Shown: positions 34,630-43,080, counted from the first letter of the stretch. The stretch: DNA of 64,000 nucleotides from CAWGGS01 sp046704745 (GCA_046704745.1 JBJKRL010000041.1:28953-92952); one strand, 5' to 3'. Notes: generated by a model from the sequence alone, not told the origin. Program-made: numbers and translations.

Positions 34630-35571
34630 TCAAACCTCGGTTTTTCTGTTTTTGAGTCTTTCCGGTGCAGCCGCCGCAGCCATGCCTTTATAGGCAAGAT
34701 AATGCGGACGATTCACTCCGTCCGGCAGATGGATGGGGAGGCCGACGATATTAGGCGTATAAAAGAAGGGATCGGCCTTGGGAAAATCGGGTTCGGTACA
34801 GCCGGAACAGGGGACCCCGATACGTGTCTTGCAATTCCTCTTATTCCAAAGGAACTTGTTGCATGGGCCATGGGCCATTGGCCCCTGGCAACCCAAATAA
34901 AAGAACAGACATCCCTTTTGCCCGAAATCATTCTCTTCTATCCTGTATTCATGATATTCGTTCCGCGTGCAGCCTTGATGCACCAAGGTGCTGTAATATT
35001 CCAAAGGAGCATTGAAAGAGTTCAATGCCATTTCCGTTCCCGAAACCAGGGCTGTAATTGTCCCGATTATGACCATAGGATGAACCGGGCAGCCTGGCAG
35101 GTTGATAACCGGCAGGCCATTTCCCGATCTGAAATTCCGGCCGAGGAGTCCGCCGCCAGTCGTTTTTGAGAACTGGAGTCCGACAGCGTCCGTTTCTCCG
35201 GCACCGCTGACACCACCGTAGCTTGCACAGGTGCCGATGGCAACTACGATGTCGGCACGGTCAGCCAACTGCTTTACCAGATCTTTTTTGGGTTTGCCGT
35301 CAAATGTTTCAAACATCCCGGTGTTGTCGGGTCCTTTGAGGATCGCTCCTTCGACGCAGAGGATGGAAAGGGGAAGCTCGCCGTTAATCAAGTCTGCAAG
35401 GATTTGACGATGTTCGTTGGGCGGCAGGTTGGAAAACGATGGGTGCCAAAGCATATTGATCCCAAGATAGTCTTGGGCTTCAAAGATGTCCGGCGATTCG
35501 GCGTTGATCATGGACATGGAATCACCACCGCAACCTCCGCATTGCATCCAGTATATGTTTGTCGGCATCAT
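34630..35571 (-). CDS. [NiFe] hydrogenase small subunit, no Tat signal
   Basis: 313 aa. Begins MMPTNIYWMQCGGCGGDSM, with no twin-arginine signal, so it is cytoplasmic. Proximal cluster Cys11/Cys14, IGTCASYGG and LPGCPVHP; the C-terminal cluster ligands are in HQGCTRNEY, FYLGCQGPMAHGPCNKF and GVPCSGCTEPDFP, so three Fe-S clusters look complete. CGGCGGDS-type N-termini occur in group 2 uptake and sensory hydrogenases. CCAGGAG precedes the start. Stop and the large-subunit ATG are separated by one base. It lies 70 bp downstream of the GlpX-like gene in the same direction. Confidence 0.9.
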   Translation of the reverse strand: MMPTNIYWMQCGGCGGDSMSMINAESPDIFEAQDYLGINMLWHPSFSNLPPNEHRQILADLINGELPLSILCVEGAILKGPDNTGMFETFDGKPKKDLVKQLADRADIVVAIGTCASYGGVSGAGETDAVGLQFSKTTGGGLLGRNFRSGNGLPVINLPGCPVHPMVIIGTITALVSGTEMALNSFNAPLEYYSTLVHQGCTRNEYHEYRIEENDFGQKGCLFFYLGCQGPMAHGPCNKFLWNKRNCKTRIGVPCSGCTEPDFPKADPFFYTPNIVGLPIHLPDGVNRPHYLAYKGMAAAAAPERLKNRKTEV

Positions 35572-35641
35572 TATTGCGCTCCTGGATCCTTATTTTCGCA
35601 ACATTTCGGGTAAAAGCTCACTGGTTAGTAAGATTCGCGCA

Positions 35642-36589
35642 TTAGAATACAGGCTTATAGTCAAAGAAATGACGTGTTTGCAGCTTCCTGTATGTCCGTG
35701 TTTCCCCTCTGGCGATAAAAGAACTTGTGACTGCACCATTGGGGGTAAAACGAACACCTTCCAGGAATTCACCGTCGGTGATTCCTGTTGCCGCGATTGC
35801 CACTTCTTTGCTTCTGATCAGATCCTGAGTCCTGTAGATTTTATCGAAATCATTGATGTTATGTTCTCTTGCCGCCTCGCGATCACGGTCGTTTTCGTAG
35901 AAGATCTTTCCCTCGAAATAGCCGCCCAGACAACTTATCGCCGCAGCCACCGTTACACTTTCCGGGGCATAACCGTAGCCCATGTACAGGTCGGCTTTTT
36001 CGCCTGTTATGGCGGCGAGGCAGCCGGAAATTTCACCTTCGGGGATCAGTTTGATCCTGGCGCCGCAGCTGCGTATCTCCTTGATCAACTGCTGGTGGCG
36101 CGCCTGGTCAAGGATGCAGACGGTAACGTTTTCCGTATATTTTTTAAGCGCTCTGGCTACACGTTTGACGTTGACTATCGGCGGCTGATTGATATCAATG
36201 GACTGCCCGGCTTCAGGACCGACGACTATTTTGTACATGCTGAGGTTCGGTAACGATTGGAGGGTCCCTCTTTTTGCGATAACCGCAAAGGATGTTGAAT
36301 TGTTTAATCCGTCTGCGGCCGAATGATGGGCTTCCAACGCTACCGCCATCAGGTCCATCTCCGGTCCCCCACAGCCGAGCTTTTGCGGCAGTTGAAACGT
36401 CTCTTTTCGTTTCTTGAAGCGGTCATTGGTGACGATGCCGTCAATGGAAAGTCTGTTCAGCGTCTTGGCGATAGCCGATCTCGTATTGTTGAGAATCTCA
36501 TCCTGATCGCCGTTGCCTTGTAGTCTTGCTGCGGTGAGCGCGGCTATCTCGGTTGCCCGGACAATCTCCATTCCATAATTCGTATACAT
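35642..36589 (-). CDS. GlpX-like (FBPase class II) protein with degraded active site
   Basis: 315 aa, aligning along its whole length with GlpX: GMEIVRATEIAALTAAR at the start, KIVVGPEAGQSIDIN, LIPEGEISGCLAAI, DLYMGYGYAPESVTVAAAIS, AIAATGITDGEFLEGVRF and ARGETRTYRKLQTRHF. The metal and substrate residues are mostly gone: the Asp at 33 is Leu, the GEGExDEAP loop is replaced by TNDRFKKRKET (Glu57 to Arg), and the DPIEGT motif reads VALEAH (83-88), keeping only the Glu. It is therefore probably not a phosphatase; a sugar-phosphate-binding or scaffolding role is possible. It heads the hydrogenase-kinase operon, and its ATG is 15 nt from a family C repeat end with no clear SD. Confidence 0.8.
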   Translation of the reverse strand: MYTNYGMEIVRATEIAALTAARLQGNGDQDEILNNTRSAIAKTLNRLSIDGIVTNDRFKKRKETFQLPQKLGCGGPEMDLMAVALEAHHSAADGLNNSTSFAVIAKRGTLQSLPNLSMYKIVVGPEAGQSIDINQPPIVNVKRVARALKKYTENVTVCILDQARHQQLIKEIRSCGARIKLIPEGEISGCLAAITGEKADLYMGYGYAPESVTVAAAISCLGGYFEGKIFYENDRDREAAREHNINDFDKIYRTQDLIRSKEVAIAATGITDGEFLEGVRFTPNGAVTSSFIARGETRTYRKLQTRHFFDYKPVF

Positions 36590-36604
36590 AGAAAAACCGT
36601 TGGT

Positions 36605-36760
36605 TGCTAACCCGGATTTCTCATCATTTCAGGTGCAGTCATATTCTAAGTATTGGGCAATAAGCTCTAGTTGGCCATGGTACCTATCGAAACACTGAAG
36701 AAGATGACTCTGCCTGAACTGACTCCTGGGGAACTATTTGAAAATCCGGTAAATTTGAAC
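36605..36760. repeat. Degenerate family C element upstream of the GlpX-like gene
   Basis: TTGCTAACCCGGATTTCTCA marks one end; the other (around 36750) is worn but recognisable as GAAAATCCGG after a GCCTGAACTGACTCC stretch, as in the full copies. Another isolated end-like sequence, ATAAATCCGGGCTGG, lies near 36820. Together they fill the 36590-36861 gap, so the promoter of the hydrogenase operon must lie in or next to repeat DNA. Confidence 0.5.
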
Positions 36761-36861
36761 TTATAAATTAACCTATTAGATTTAATGTTTTTACCCGGAT
36801 TAAGACAATGTCCATGATAAATCCGGGCTGGTATCGGGTTGAGTCGGTTTCAATACCTTTT

Positions 36862-38736
36862 TTATTGGTAAGTTGTAGAATGAAACCCGTTCCTTTCGGA
36901 GAGTTCACGAATTTTAAATAAAAGTTTATCTCTTGTAACCTTCAATGCTCTGCCTTCCATGGTATCTTTACGTTTCATCGGCTGACGGAATTCATCGATC
37001 AACTCGATATCAAGCGGGGCGGATTCCAGCTTGCGCTCTGCCTCCCGTATTTCGTCGGGAGTCGGAAGTATGATGCCGTAAATTTGATGTGGGGTATGCA
37101 CCAATGCATGGCCGCGGTTGTAGTAGGCTGCCGCGAATCCACCATCAACGTTGATGGCGACACCATCCTCGCTTGCCATTTGCCGTCCTTTTTTATAATC
37201 AACCGGCGTATGGCCGAAAACAACCCGTTTGACTCCGAATTCGTCTTGAAGTTTTTGTTTGAATTCATGGGTTGTCAGGTTCTGTTTCCAAAAAAGGGTT
37301 CGTTCTTCATGGGTTGTTTTGTCGATGAGGAAGTAGCGCTCGAAGGTCTTCATCGCATGTTTGCCGAAAAAAGGTGACTTCGGCCCGCACCAGAGATAGA
37401 AGAAAAGTGCCTGATCCCTTTGTTTCTGAGACCTGCCTTCCAGGTAGTTTTTCCCGACTCTTTTAATGGTGTCTTGAATAAAATCAAGAAGATTTTTTCC
37501 TTTGCGGCCGAGAAATTCTTCGAATTCACCCTCCTCGTTTGACGGAACTAAGGCGTGGATATTCAACATATTATTATGAATATTATATGTTTCACCATGG
37601 GTGAAGAAATATTTCAGCAACCGTTTCAGTCTGGTGTTGTTGATGAATTGTCTTTTTAGATCTTCAACGATTTCGGTTTCCTCCTGTGTTAACATGCCGG
37701 GATTGTCAAGATCCAAAGTGGGAAAATTGGTATCGTTGAGTCCGTTTGTGTCCTGGGTTTTCAACATTTTGGCCAGGCGATCCAGCCAGAGACGGGATTC
37801 CATTTCGTAATCCGGATATTCTTTTATTGTCTGTTCTTCCAATTTAAATTGAATAACAGCCAAGGCCTTTTCCATTGACCTCCCTCTTTGGGTCTTGGCC
37901 TTGAAGTTGCCCGTGACTTTATCCGGCGGGTAGGTTCGCTCGGCAAAATCAGTAAGACGAGAGGTGTCGAATTTCCATCTCTCCATGAGCTGAAAGTGAT
38001 CGTACCGACAGGTGATTCGCATGGCTTCGGCAATGAGCGAGGCATTGCCGGATGCAGCCCCAAGCCAAAGGATGTCGTGATTGCCGAGCACATAGTCCAC
38101 CATCCGATTGTAGGCGGGAGAAGCCAGGATACGTACGATTTTATCAGGCTGCGGGCCTCGGTCAAAGATATCACCCAGGACCTGTATCCGGTCGAGAAGC
38201 ACCTGTCTGATGGCGTGGGAAAGGTGGGCAATCAGCCGTGCCGACAGGATTTCTTCCTCAAAAATGGGATCGGGTACCGTCAAACCGGCGAGTAACCGAT
38301 TGATAATATCGTGAAACTCCGGCAGAAAAATGTCTTCTATACTGTACCGGATATTGGTGAGTTTATATTTTAAGACCTGGGCAAGACAAAAAATGACATC
38401 CTGCATGTCCATATGGATGTCATTGTCGATAACATACCTTTTTTTTCGTATGATGCTTACCAGGTACTGGATCTTGTCCGAGCTGAACGTATTGGGTAAT
38501 GCCTCACGACACGTCTGATAGAGAAGTCCAAACCGTCCTCGTAAGATCGATTTGAATCGATCGCCTTCGCCATGCAGATCGCTGATCCAGAGTGTTGTCG
38601 GGATATTAGAATTTAATTCAATCTCCATCTGCAGCAGCTGATGGATCAGTTTGTCTATGTCACCAACCTGAATCCGCCCCTTCGTTGTTTTAGGAGAGAT
38701 CGTAGTTTCGGAAGAGGGAAGAATCGTAGAAGTCAT
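36862..38736 (-). CDS. Fructose-1,6-bisphosphatase class III
   Basis: 624 aa from ATG 38736 (GGAG 7 nt upstream); the frame also opens at TTG 38754. This is the Bacillus Fbp type, a calcineurin-like metallophosphatase with the metal motifs ISDLHGEGDR (Asp53, His55), LGDIFDRG, GNHDILWLG and FGHTPVDYKKG. It removes the 1-phosphate of fructose-1,6-bisphosphate in gluconeogenesis. The motifs are intact, in contrast to the GlpX-like neighbour 272 bp downstream, so this is probably the working FBPase here. Confidence 0.92.
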   Translation of the reverse strand: MTSTILPSSETTISPKTTKGRIQVGDIDKLIHQLLQMEIELNSNIPTTLWISDLHGEGDRFKSILRGRFGLLYQTCREALPNTFSSDKIQYLVSIIRKKRYVIDNDIHMDMQDVIFCLAQVLKYKLTNIRYSIEDIFLPEFHDIINRLLAGLTVPDPIFEEEILSARLIAHLSHAIRQVLLDRIQVLGDIFDRGPQPDKIVRILASPAYNRMVDYVLGNHDILWLGAASGNASLIAEAMRITCRYDHFQLMERWKFDTSRLTDFAERTYPPDKVTGNFKAKTQRGRSMEKALAVIQFKLEEQTIKEYPDYEMESRLWLDRLAKMLKTQDTNGLNDTNFPTLDLDNPGMLTQEETEIVEDLKRQFINNTRLKRLLKYFFTHGETYNIHNNMLNIHALVPSNEEGEFEEFLGRKGKNLLDFIQDTIKRVGKNYLEGRSQKQRDQALFFYLWCGPKSPFFGKHAMKTFERYFLIDKTTHEERTLFWKQNLTTHEFKQKLQDEFGVKRVVFGHTPVDYKKGRQMASEDGVAINVDGGFAAAYYNRGHALVHTPHQIYGIILPTPDEIREAERKLESAPLDIELIDEFRQPMKRKDTMEGRALKVTRDKLLFKIRELSERNGFHSTTYQ

Positions 38737-39045
38737 AAATACTCCATGTATCAAGGAGGAAATATAGTGGAAAATTTGACGGCCTTAGAATATTTTCACC
38801 CGGCTGAGGTTTCGTTGTAACGTGTTGAAATAATGTATTAATGTTAAGTTTTGCACGTATTGTAATGGTTATTGGATTTCACGGGAGGCCCGACAATACC
38901 ACCACCTCTGTGAGATAAAGGCATCTTGTCGGAAATCCGTCTGATTGTATCCTCGAACACATCAGTCCGGTCGACGGGAACTGGGGAAATTTTCTTATCA
39001 AAAAGCATTGTATCATTTCAGATTTTGATCGGCAAATTGAATTTA

Positions 39046-39310
39046 GGCTCATCCGGTTTTTACGTACTTTGGAAAAGCTGAAAGAATTAATCCGGTAGAG
39101 ATCATCGCTTCCGGTCGCCGCTCTGCGGCCTTGTCGCCTGTGAACCACGGCTGACAGACAGGCCGTCCCTGGCCTGCCGTCAGTTGCGGACGTCCTATCC
39201 GCAACCCTCCGGGCCTGCTATGGTTCCCAGTCGGGCCTCCGTGATGCGCCCGCAAACGATGATCCCCACCTCCCTGGGTTATAGAAAAGTACGCTTGAGT
39301 CGGATGAACC
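39046..39310. mobile_element. MITE-like element, family A, with perfect 8-bp target duplication
   Basis: 265 bp. Terminal inverted repeats GGCTCATCCGG and GTCGGATGAACC (reverse complement GGTTCATCCGAC). It is flanked on both sides by TGAATTTA (39038-39045 and 39311-39318). The interior has two hairpin-forming blocks, including GGTTGCGGATAGGACGTCC-type and CAGGCCAGGGACGGCCTG-type palindromes read on the minus strand. It matches the element at 51070-51338 in inverse orientation. No open frame of note; it would need a transposase supplied in trans. Confidence 0.8.
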
Positions 39311-39488
39311 TGAATTTATTAATACCAATGGAGATGGATACTACAAAAGAAGAAACAGAATCACTCGTCAGAAGGAAATTTCTTTAGACTTTTTTTGTGG
39401 AAATTTATCAACTCATTATAATACAGTGGTAGTTGTATTGCCTGAGCTGATGAAAATTCCGGGCTGAAGATGTGGAAAAGAAAATTCC

Positions 39489-39657
39489 TGATTACCACTA
39501 AATTTCAGGTAAAAAAGACGGGGTTGCAGCCACCCCTTTCACGGGATGCCATAAACCCGTCCATGGGGGCTCGTCTATGCCCATCCAGGGCAAGACACCC
39601 GTGAAAAGGGTGGCCACACCCCTCTTTACGGACAAAGCTGAGATTCAGTGGTAATCA
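39489..39657. repeat. MITE-like element, family B
   Basis: 169 bp with terminal inverted repeats of about 20 bp: TGATTACCACTAAATTTCAG on the left and the reverse complement TGATTACCACTGAATCTCAG on the right. The interior holds CACCCCTTTCACGGG against CCCGTGAAAAGGGTG, a second inverted pair. Nearly the same element is at 47656-47826. No clear target duplication seen. Confidence 0.75.
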
Positions 39658-39688
39658 ATAAATTTTTTAATTTAGCGAAATTTCTATT

Positions 39689-40609
39689 ATGCCGTATTTC
39701 CAAGAGAACTTTACAATAGATGTCATGAAAAATCATGACGGTATAGAGATACGGTATGCTGAATCTGCTCATTTGGGTGAGAAGGGCGCATTGGTGCTCG
39801 TCGACGGTCGTACAGAATTTATGGCCAAGTATGCTGAAGTCCTTTATGACCTGAAAAATACAGGGTTTTCTTTTTATATCTATGACCATCGAGGCCAGGG
39901 GAACTCTTCACGTATGCTGGCTGACCACGAAAAGGGTCACGTGGGAAATTTCGAAGAATACGTAGAGGACCTACACCGGTTCATCGATACCATCGTCAAG
40001 CCCAAGAACCACAAATCCATTTTCCTCCTGTCGCATTCCATGGGCGGAACTGTCTCAATTCTTTATGCACGAAAATATCCAACGACTCTAACCGGGATGA
40101 TTCTTTGCGCTCCGATGTTGGATGTAAACACTGCCCCTTTTCCCAAGAGGTTGGCAAAAATTGCCGCCAACGTCCTCAATGCGTTGGGTCTGGGGACTCG
40201 ATATGTTTTTGGTGGAAAACCATACGACCGTGATTTTGAATTCGAAAACAATGACTTGACAGATAGTTATGTGCGTTTTGAGCTGAACAAACGATTGGTC
40301 GAGGAAAATCCTGGGGTTGCCCTGGGTGGTCCGACGATCGGCTGGCTTGCTGGGGCATTTCGAGCAATTGACAGAATAATCTCAGATACCACCGCTCTTC
40401 CCGTTCCCATGCTTATTATGATCGGCGAGGAGGATACTGTGGTTGGTCGGAAGGTACAGAAAGAATTTTGCGACACCCAGCCCGGGTGTTCTCTTGTCAT
40501 ATTACCACGTGGAAAGCACGAGTTGTTGATGGAAAAAGACCAGGTCCGGGACGCCGTTCTCGAAAATATTAGGATTTTCCTTAACCGTCATACCATTGAT
40601 ATTCTCTGA
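39689..40609 (+). CDS. Alpha/beta hydrolase, lysophospholipase / monoacylglycerol lipase-like
   Basis: 306 aa, cytoplasmic (no signal peptide). PldB-type features: FYIYDHRGQGNSSR, then DHEKGHVGNFEEYVEDLHRF, the nucleophile motif LLSHSMGG (Ser117), LILCAPML-like MILCAPMLDV, GEEDTVV (Asp) and GKHELLME (His). This order matches lysophospholipase L2 and monoglyceride lipases that act on acyl-glycerol lipids. No good SD is seen upstream; the 5' neighbour is a family B repeat ending 32 bp before the ATG. It stands alone. Confidence 0.85.
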   Translation: MPYFQENFTIDVMKNHDGIEIRYAESAHLGEKGALVLVDGRTEFMAKYAEVLYDLKNTGFSFYIYDHRGQGNSSRMLADHEKGHVGNFEEYVEDLHRFIDTIVKPKNHKSIFLLSHSMGGTVSILYARKYPTTLTGMILCAPMLDVNTAPFPKRLAKIAANVLNALGLGTRYVFGGKPYDRDFEFENNDLTDSYVRFELNKRLVEENPGVALGGPTIGWLAGAFRAIDRIISDTTALPVPMLIMIGEEDTVVGRKVQKEFCDTQPGCSLVILPRGKHELLMEKDQVRDAVLENIRIFLNRHTIDIL

Positions 40610-40919
40610 TAAATTTTTTCTCAGATAGTATGGCGTCACATTAGAGTACCTATGCGCAAGACGATAATTCAATACGTTACAATGCTCAACCATCGTCCTG
40701 TCATACATATAAACTTACAGACATCAGGATCGAGAACGAGAGAAAATGATTTTTTATTTCACTATTGTTCTAGTAGGATATATATTTTAATTGAAACAGT
40801 TTTTTGAGGTATCCCCGTCTTCTTACGAATGTCTTCTCTTGGGATAATACTATGAAGAAAAAAGACGAAGAACCAACTTCATCCGACGACTATCCAAAAA
40901 TCAGTATCTTTCGAGCCAG

Positions 40920-41035
40920 TTGCAAAAAGGTCTTCTCGGAGTCTCGCCGGCTCGCTTACCGGCCTAAGCTCCGAGTTATGCTCAAAATTTTATCCTCGGA
41001 GGTAAGCGTAGACCCCGAGAATCCTCATTTTGCAA
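40920..41035. repeat. Inverted-repeat element, family D
   Basis: TTGCAAAAAGGTCTTCTCGG on the left pairs with the right end, whose reverse complement is TTGCAAAATGAGGATTCTCG. CTCGGAGTC and its mate GACCCCGAG, and AAAATTTTATCCTCGGA, recur in the element at 50857-51027. It lies 40 bp before the universal stress protein gene; an 82-codon frame crossing it is not a gene. Confidence 0.6.
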
Positions 41036-41074
41036 AAGGCTCTTTCATGTAAAATTTTAGGAGGCAAAGACATT

Positions 41075-41515
41075 ATGGAAATTAAAAAGATCGTCACCCC
41101 GGTAGATTTTAACAGTGTAACAGGAAAACTGGTTGATTATGCGGTACATGTCGCAGGACGTCTTGACGCTGAGATAAATTTCTGCCATGTGATCGAACCC
41201 ATTTCCATGGGAGATATGATGTTGGGGAGCCCATCTTTTCAAGAGTTTGAGGAAAAGAAGAAAGCTCATTCGAATGAGCGGATGTCAAATATCGTTAATG
41301 ATAATCAGGATAAGTGTCCTAAATGTAGTGGCAAAATCCTATATGGAGATGTTGTGGATGAGATCGTGAAATATGCCGAAGATGAAGGTGCCGACCTTAT
41401 CATTCTGGGAACCCATGGAGCAAAGGGGCTGGAAAAAATACTTCTCGGCAGGGTAGCGGAAAGAGTGATGCAAAATGCTCATTGTCCTTGTCTGGTTATG
41501 AATCCGTTTAAATAA
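41075..41515 (+). CDS. Universal stress protein (UspA family)
   Basis: 146 aa from ATG 41075, with AGGAGG 10 nt upstream; an earlier in-frame start falls in repeat DNA. Single Usp domain: KKIVTPVDFN, then the ATP-type nucleotide loop GTHGAKGLEKILLGRVAERVM and CPCLVMNPF. An inserted CPKCSGK segment near residue 85 is a single CxxC, found in a subset of Usp proteins, perhaps redox or metal related. The protease gene 31 bp downstream begins with a very similar CPKCSSK. Role: stress response or nucleotide-sensing, partner unknown. Confidence 0.88.
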   Translation: MEIKKIVTPVDFNSVTGKLVDYAVHVAGRLDAEINFCHVIEPISMGDMMLGSPSFQEFEEKKKAHSNERMSNIVNDNQDKCPKCSGKILYGDVVDEIVKYAEDEGADLIILGTHGAKGLEKILLGRVAERVMQNAHCPCLVMNPFK

Positions 41516-41546
41516 TGTAAGGACTTGATTGAAACGGGAAGTGTCT

Positions 41547-42689
41547 ATGGCAAAGAGAATTTTAACCAAATGTCCTAAGTGTTCAAGTAAGATTACCAAT
41601 AGAATTGAATGCAGTACCTGTGGCGTAATCTTTGAGAAATATTTCAAAGCCGAAGCGCGGAAGAAGGCGTTGGCCGAGCAGGAAACCGTTGGAGCCGCAA
41701 AATCGAAGAAGACGATCTACTACCTGATTGCCTGCTTCTTTTTGGTGGCGGTATCTTCCGCTACCTTTTATTTTTTAGGACGTGAAAATTCACTTAAAAG
41801 TGTCAAGCCTGTTGTTGTTCAGGAACCAGTAAAAGACAGGCTTGCCGTTGCCAAAACGGTTTCATCGATAGCACCGGTTTCGGACGGAAAGCATGAAGGA
41901 AGTTTAAGCGATACGAGCTTTATCAGAAACGCTCGAATGGCTACCGTTGTGGTTAAGACGTCCTGGGGGTTGGGCTCGGGCTTTTTTATCGGTGAGAATA
42001 CCATCGTAACCAATAAACACGTTGTTGAGTTGAACAAGGAAAAATTTGAAAAGTTTAAGGAAAAGGTAGAGCGAAACGAAAAGTTGTTGAACCTGGAAAG
42101 ACAAAACTTGGGGGAGTATGAAAGAAGGTTAAATCAGATGCCTGATGGTCCGTCTAAAAGAGAACTTGCCATAATAATTCAAACCAGAGAAGAGAACCTG
42201 AAGGAGTGGCTGCCCAAACACCAACTGGAAATGAAAAAACTGCAGAAATTGGAAGAAAACCTTGATTCTCAAGATGTGGATGTTGTCTTGTCCGACGGTA
42301 CACAACATTCGGTCAGCACAGTTATAACCAGTAACGATCATGACCTGGCGCTGTTGAAGGTCTACTCGGTTTCCGCTCCCATCTTGAGAGCCGCCAGGAA
42401 TGGTGAAATGCCTGAACAGGGAGATACCGTTTATACTATTGGCAGTCCATTAGGTCTTCAGGATACAGTGACTCGTGGGGTCTTCTCAGGTTATCGCAAA
42501 AATATAAATAATAATGAAGAATACCTGCAGACTGATGCTGCGATTAATCCCGGCAACAGCGGAGGGCCGTTGATTGACAGCCATGGTAACGTTTTAGGCG
42601 TGAATACTATGATTATGAACAATACGGAAGGGATCGGTTTTGCCATCCCAATCGAGACAGTTTATAAAGAATTTGCCGGTTCTTTTTAG
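41547..42689 (+). CDS. Membrane-anchored trypsin-like (HtrA-related) serine protease with coiled-coil insertion
   Basis: 380 aa from ATG 41547. An N-terminal zinc ribbon (Cys9, Cys12, Cys22, Cys25) on the cytoplasmic side precedes one TM (about 56-77) and a periplasmic trypsin fold (about 125-380). Triad: His158 in NKHVV, Asp266 in NDHDLALL, Ser338 in NPGNSGGPL. Between His and Asp lies a highly charged helical insertion (about 164-240), probably coiled coil, absent from ordinary HtrA. There is no PDZ domain. The stop codon TAG is part of a family C repeat end. Confidence 0.82.
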   Translation: MAKRILTKCPKCSSKITNRIECSTCGVIFEKYFKAEARKKALAEQETVGAAKSKKTIYYLIACFFLVAVSSATFYFLGRENSLKSVKPVVVQEPVKDRLAVAKTVSSIAPVSDGKHEGSLSDTSFIRNARMATVVVKTSWGLGSGFFIGENTIVTNKHVVELNKEKFEKFKEKVERNEKLLNLERQNLGEYERRLNQMPDGPSKRELAIIIQTREENLKEWLPKHQLEMKKLQKLEENLDSQDVDVVLSDGTQHSVSTVITSNDHDLALLKVYSVSAPILRAARNGEMPEQGDTVYTIGSPLGLQDTVTRGVFSGYRKNINNNEEYLQTDAAINPGNSGGPLIDSHGNVLGVNTMIMNNTEGIGFAIPIETVYKEFAGSF

Positions 42690-42785
42690 CCCGGATTTCC
42701 ATGTCCTGTGTAAATTTGAAAACTCAATTGGTTCTTCAAAATGTCTCGTTCTTTCTGAGGCTGACATTGACACAGTGTTATCCAA
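42688..42785. repeat. Truncated family C element at the protease stop codon
   Basis: TAGCCCGGATTTCCATGTCC begins the element; GACATTGACACAGTGTT near 42765-42780 is the inner repeat in reverse. The far end is missing or replaced by the family B copy that follows. Confidence 0.5.
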
Positions 42786-42835
42786 AAACGATTACTGCCA
42801 AAAGGGGCGGTTGCCGAAGATCCTCTTTTCATTTC

Positions 42836-43080
42836 TGATCACCACTAAAACCCAAACTGGATTTCCAGCGGCTTGATGGGATGCCAAAGGTGCGCTCTTC
42901 GGCCTCTTCATCAAGACGATGAAGCCGACAGACAGGCCGTCCATGGCCAGACCTGCCGGTTGCGGACGTCCTTCCAAAACGCTTCGGACCTCTTTCACTG
43001 GTTAGGTGAGCCCTAAGCAATGCACTTTTGGTGCCCCACCAATCAACTTTCCAAATTGGTTGAAGATTGAGTGGTAATCA
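42836..43080. repeat. MITE-like element, family B end type with a family A-like core
   Basis: Ends TGATCACCACTAAAA and GAGTGGTAATCA pair as in family B, but the 245-bp body differs: 42930-42975 carries GACAGGCCGTCC, TGGCC and GTTGCGGACGTCC blocks found in the centre of family A. It appears to be a composite or an ancestor of both. Confidence 0.6.

Larger units (their letters stand above)
38737..39688. other. Repeat-filled spacer, no gene
   Basis: This 950-bp gap holds a family A element (39046-39310), an isolated family C-type end near 39440-39466 (GATGAAAATTCCGGGCTGAA) and a family B element (39489-39657). The remaining A-T-rich DNA shows no coding signal on either strand. Confidence 0.6.

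Noticed and set aside
34267..36253. Long plus-strand frames opposite the hydrogenase and GlpX-like genes
   Set aside because: They are antisense shadows; the minus-strand proteins show full family motifs and the plus-strand ones none.
40804..41052. 82-codon plus-strand frame before the Usp gene
   Set aside because: Its second half runs through the family D inverted repeat, it has no good SD, and the real Usp start with AGGAGG lies just beyond.
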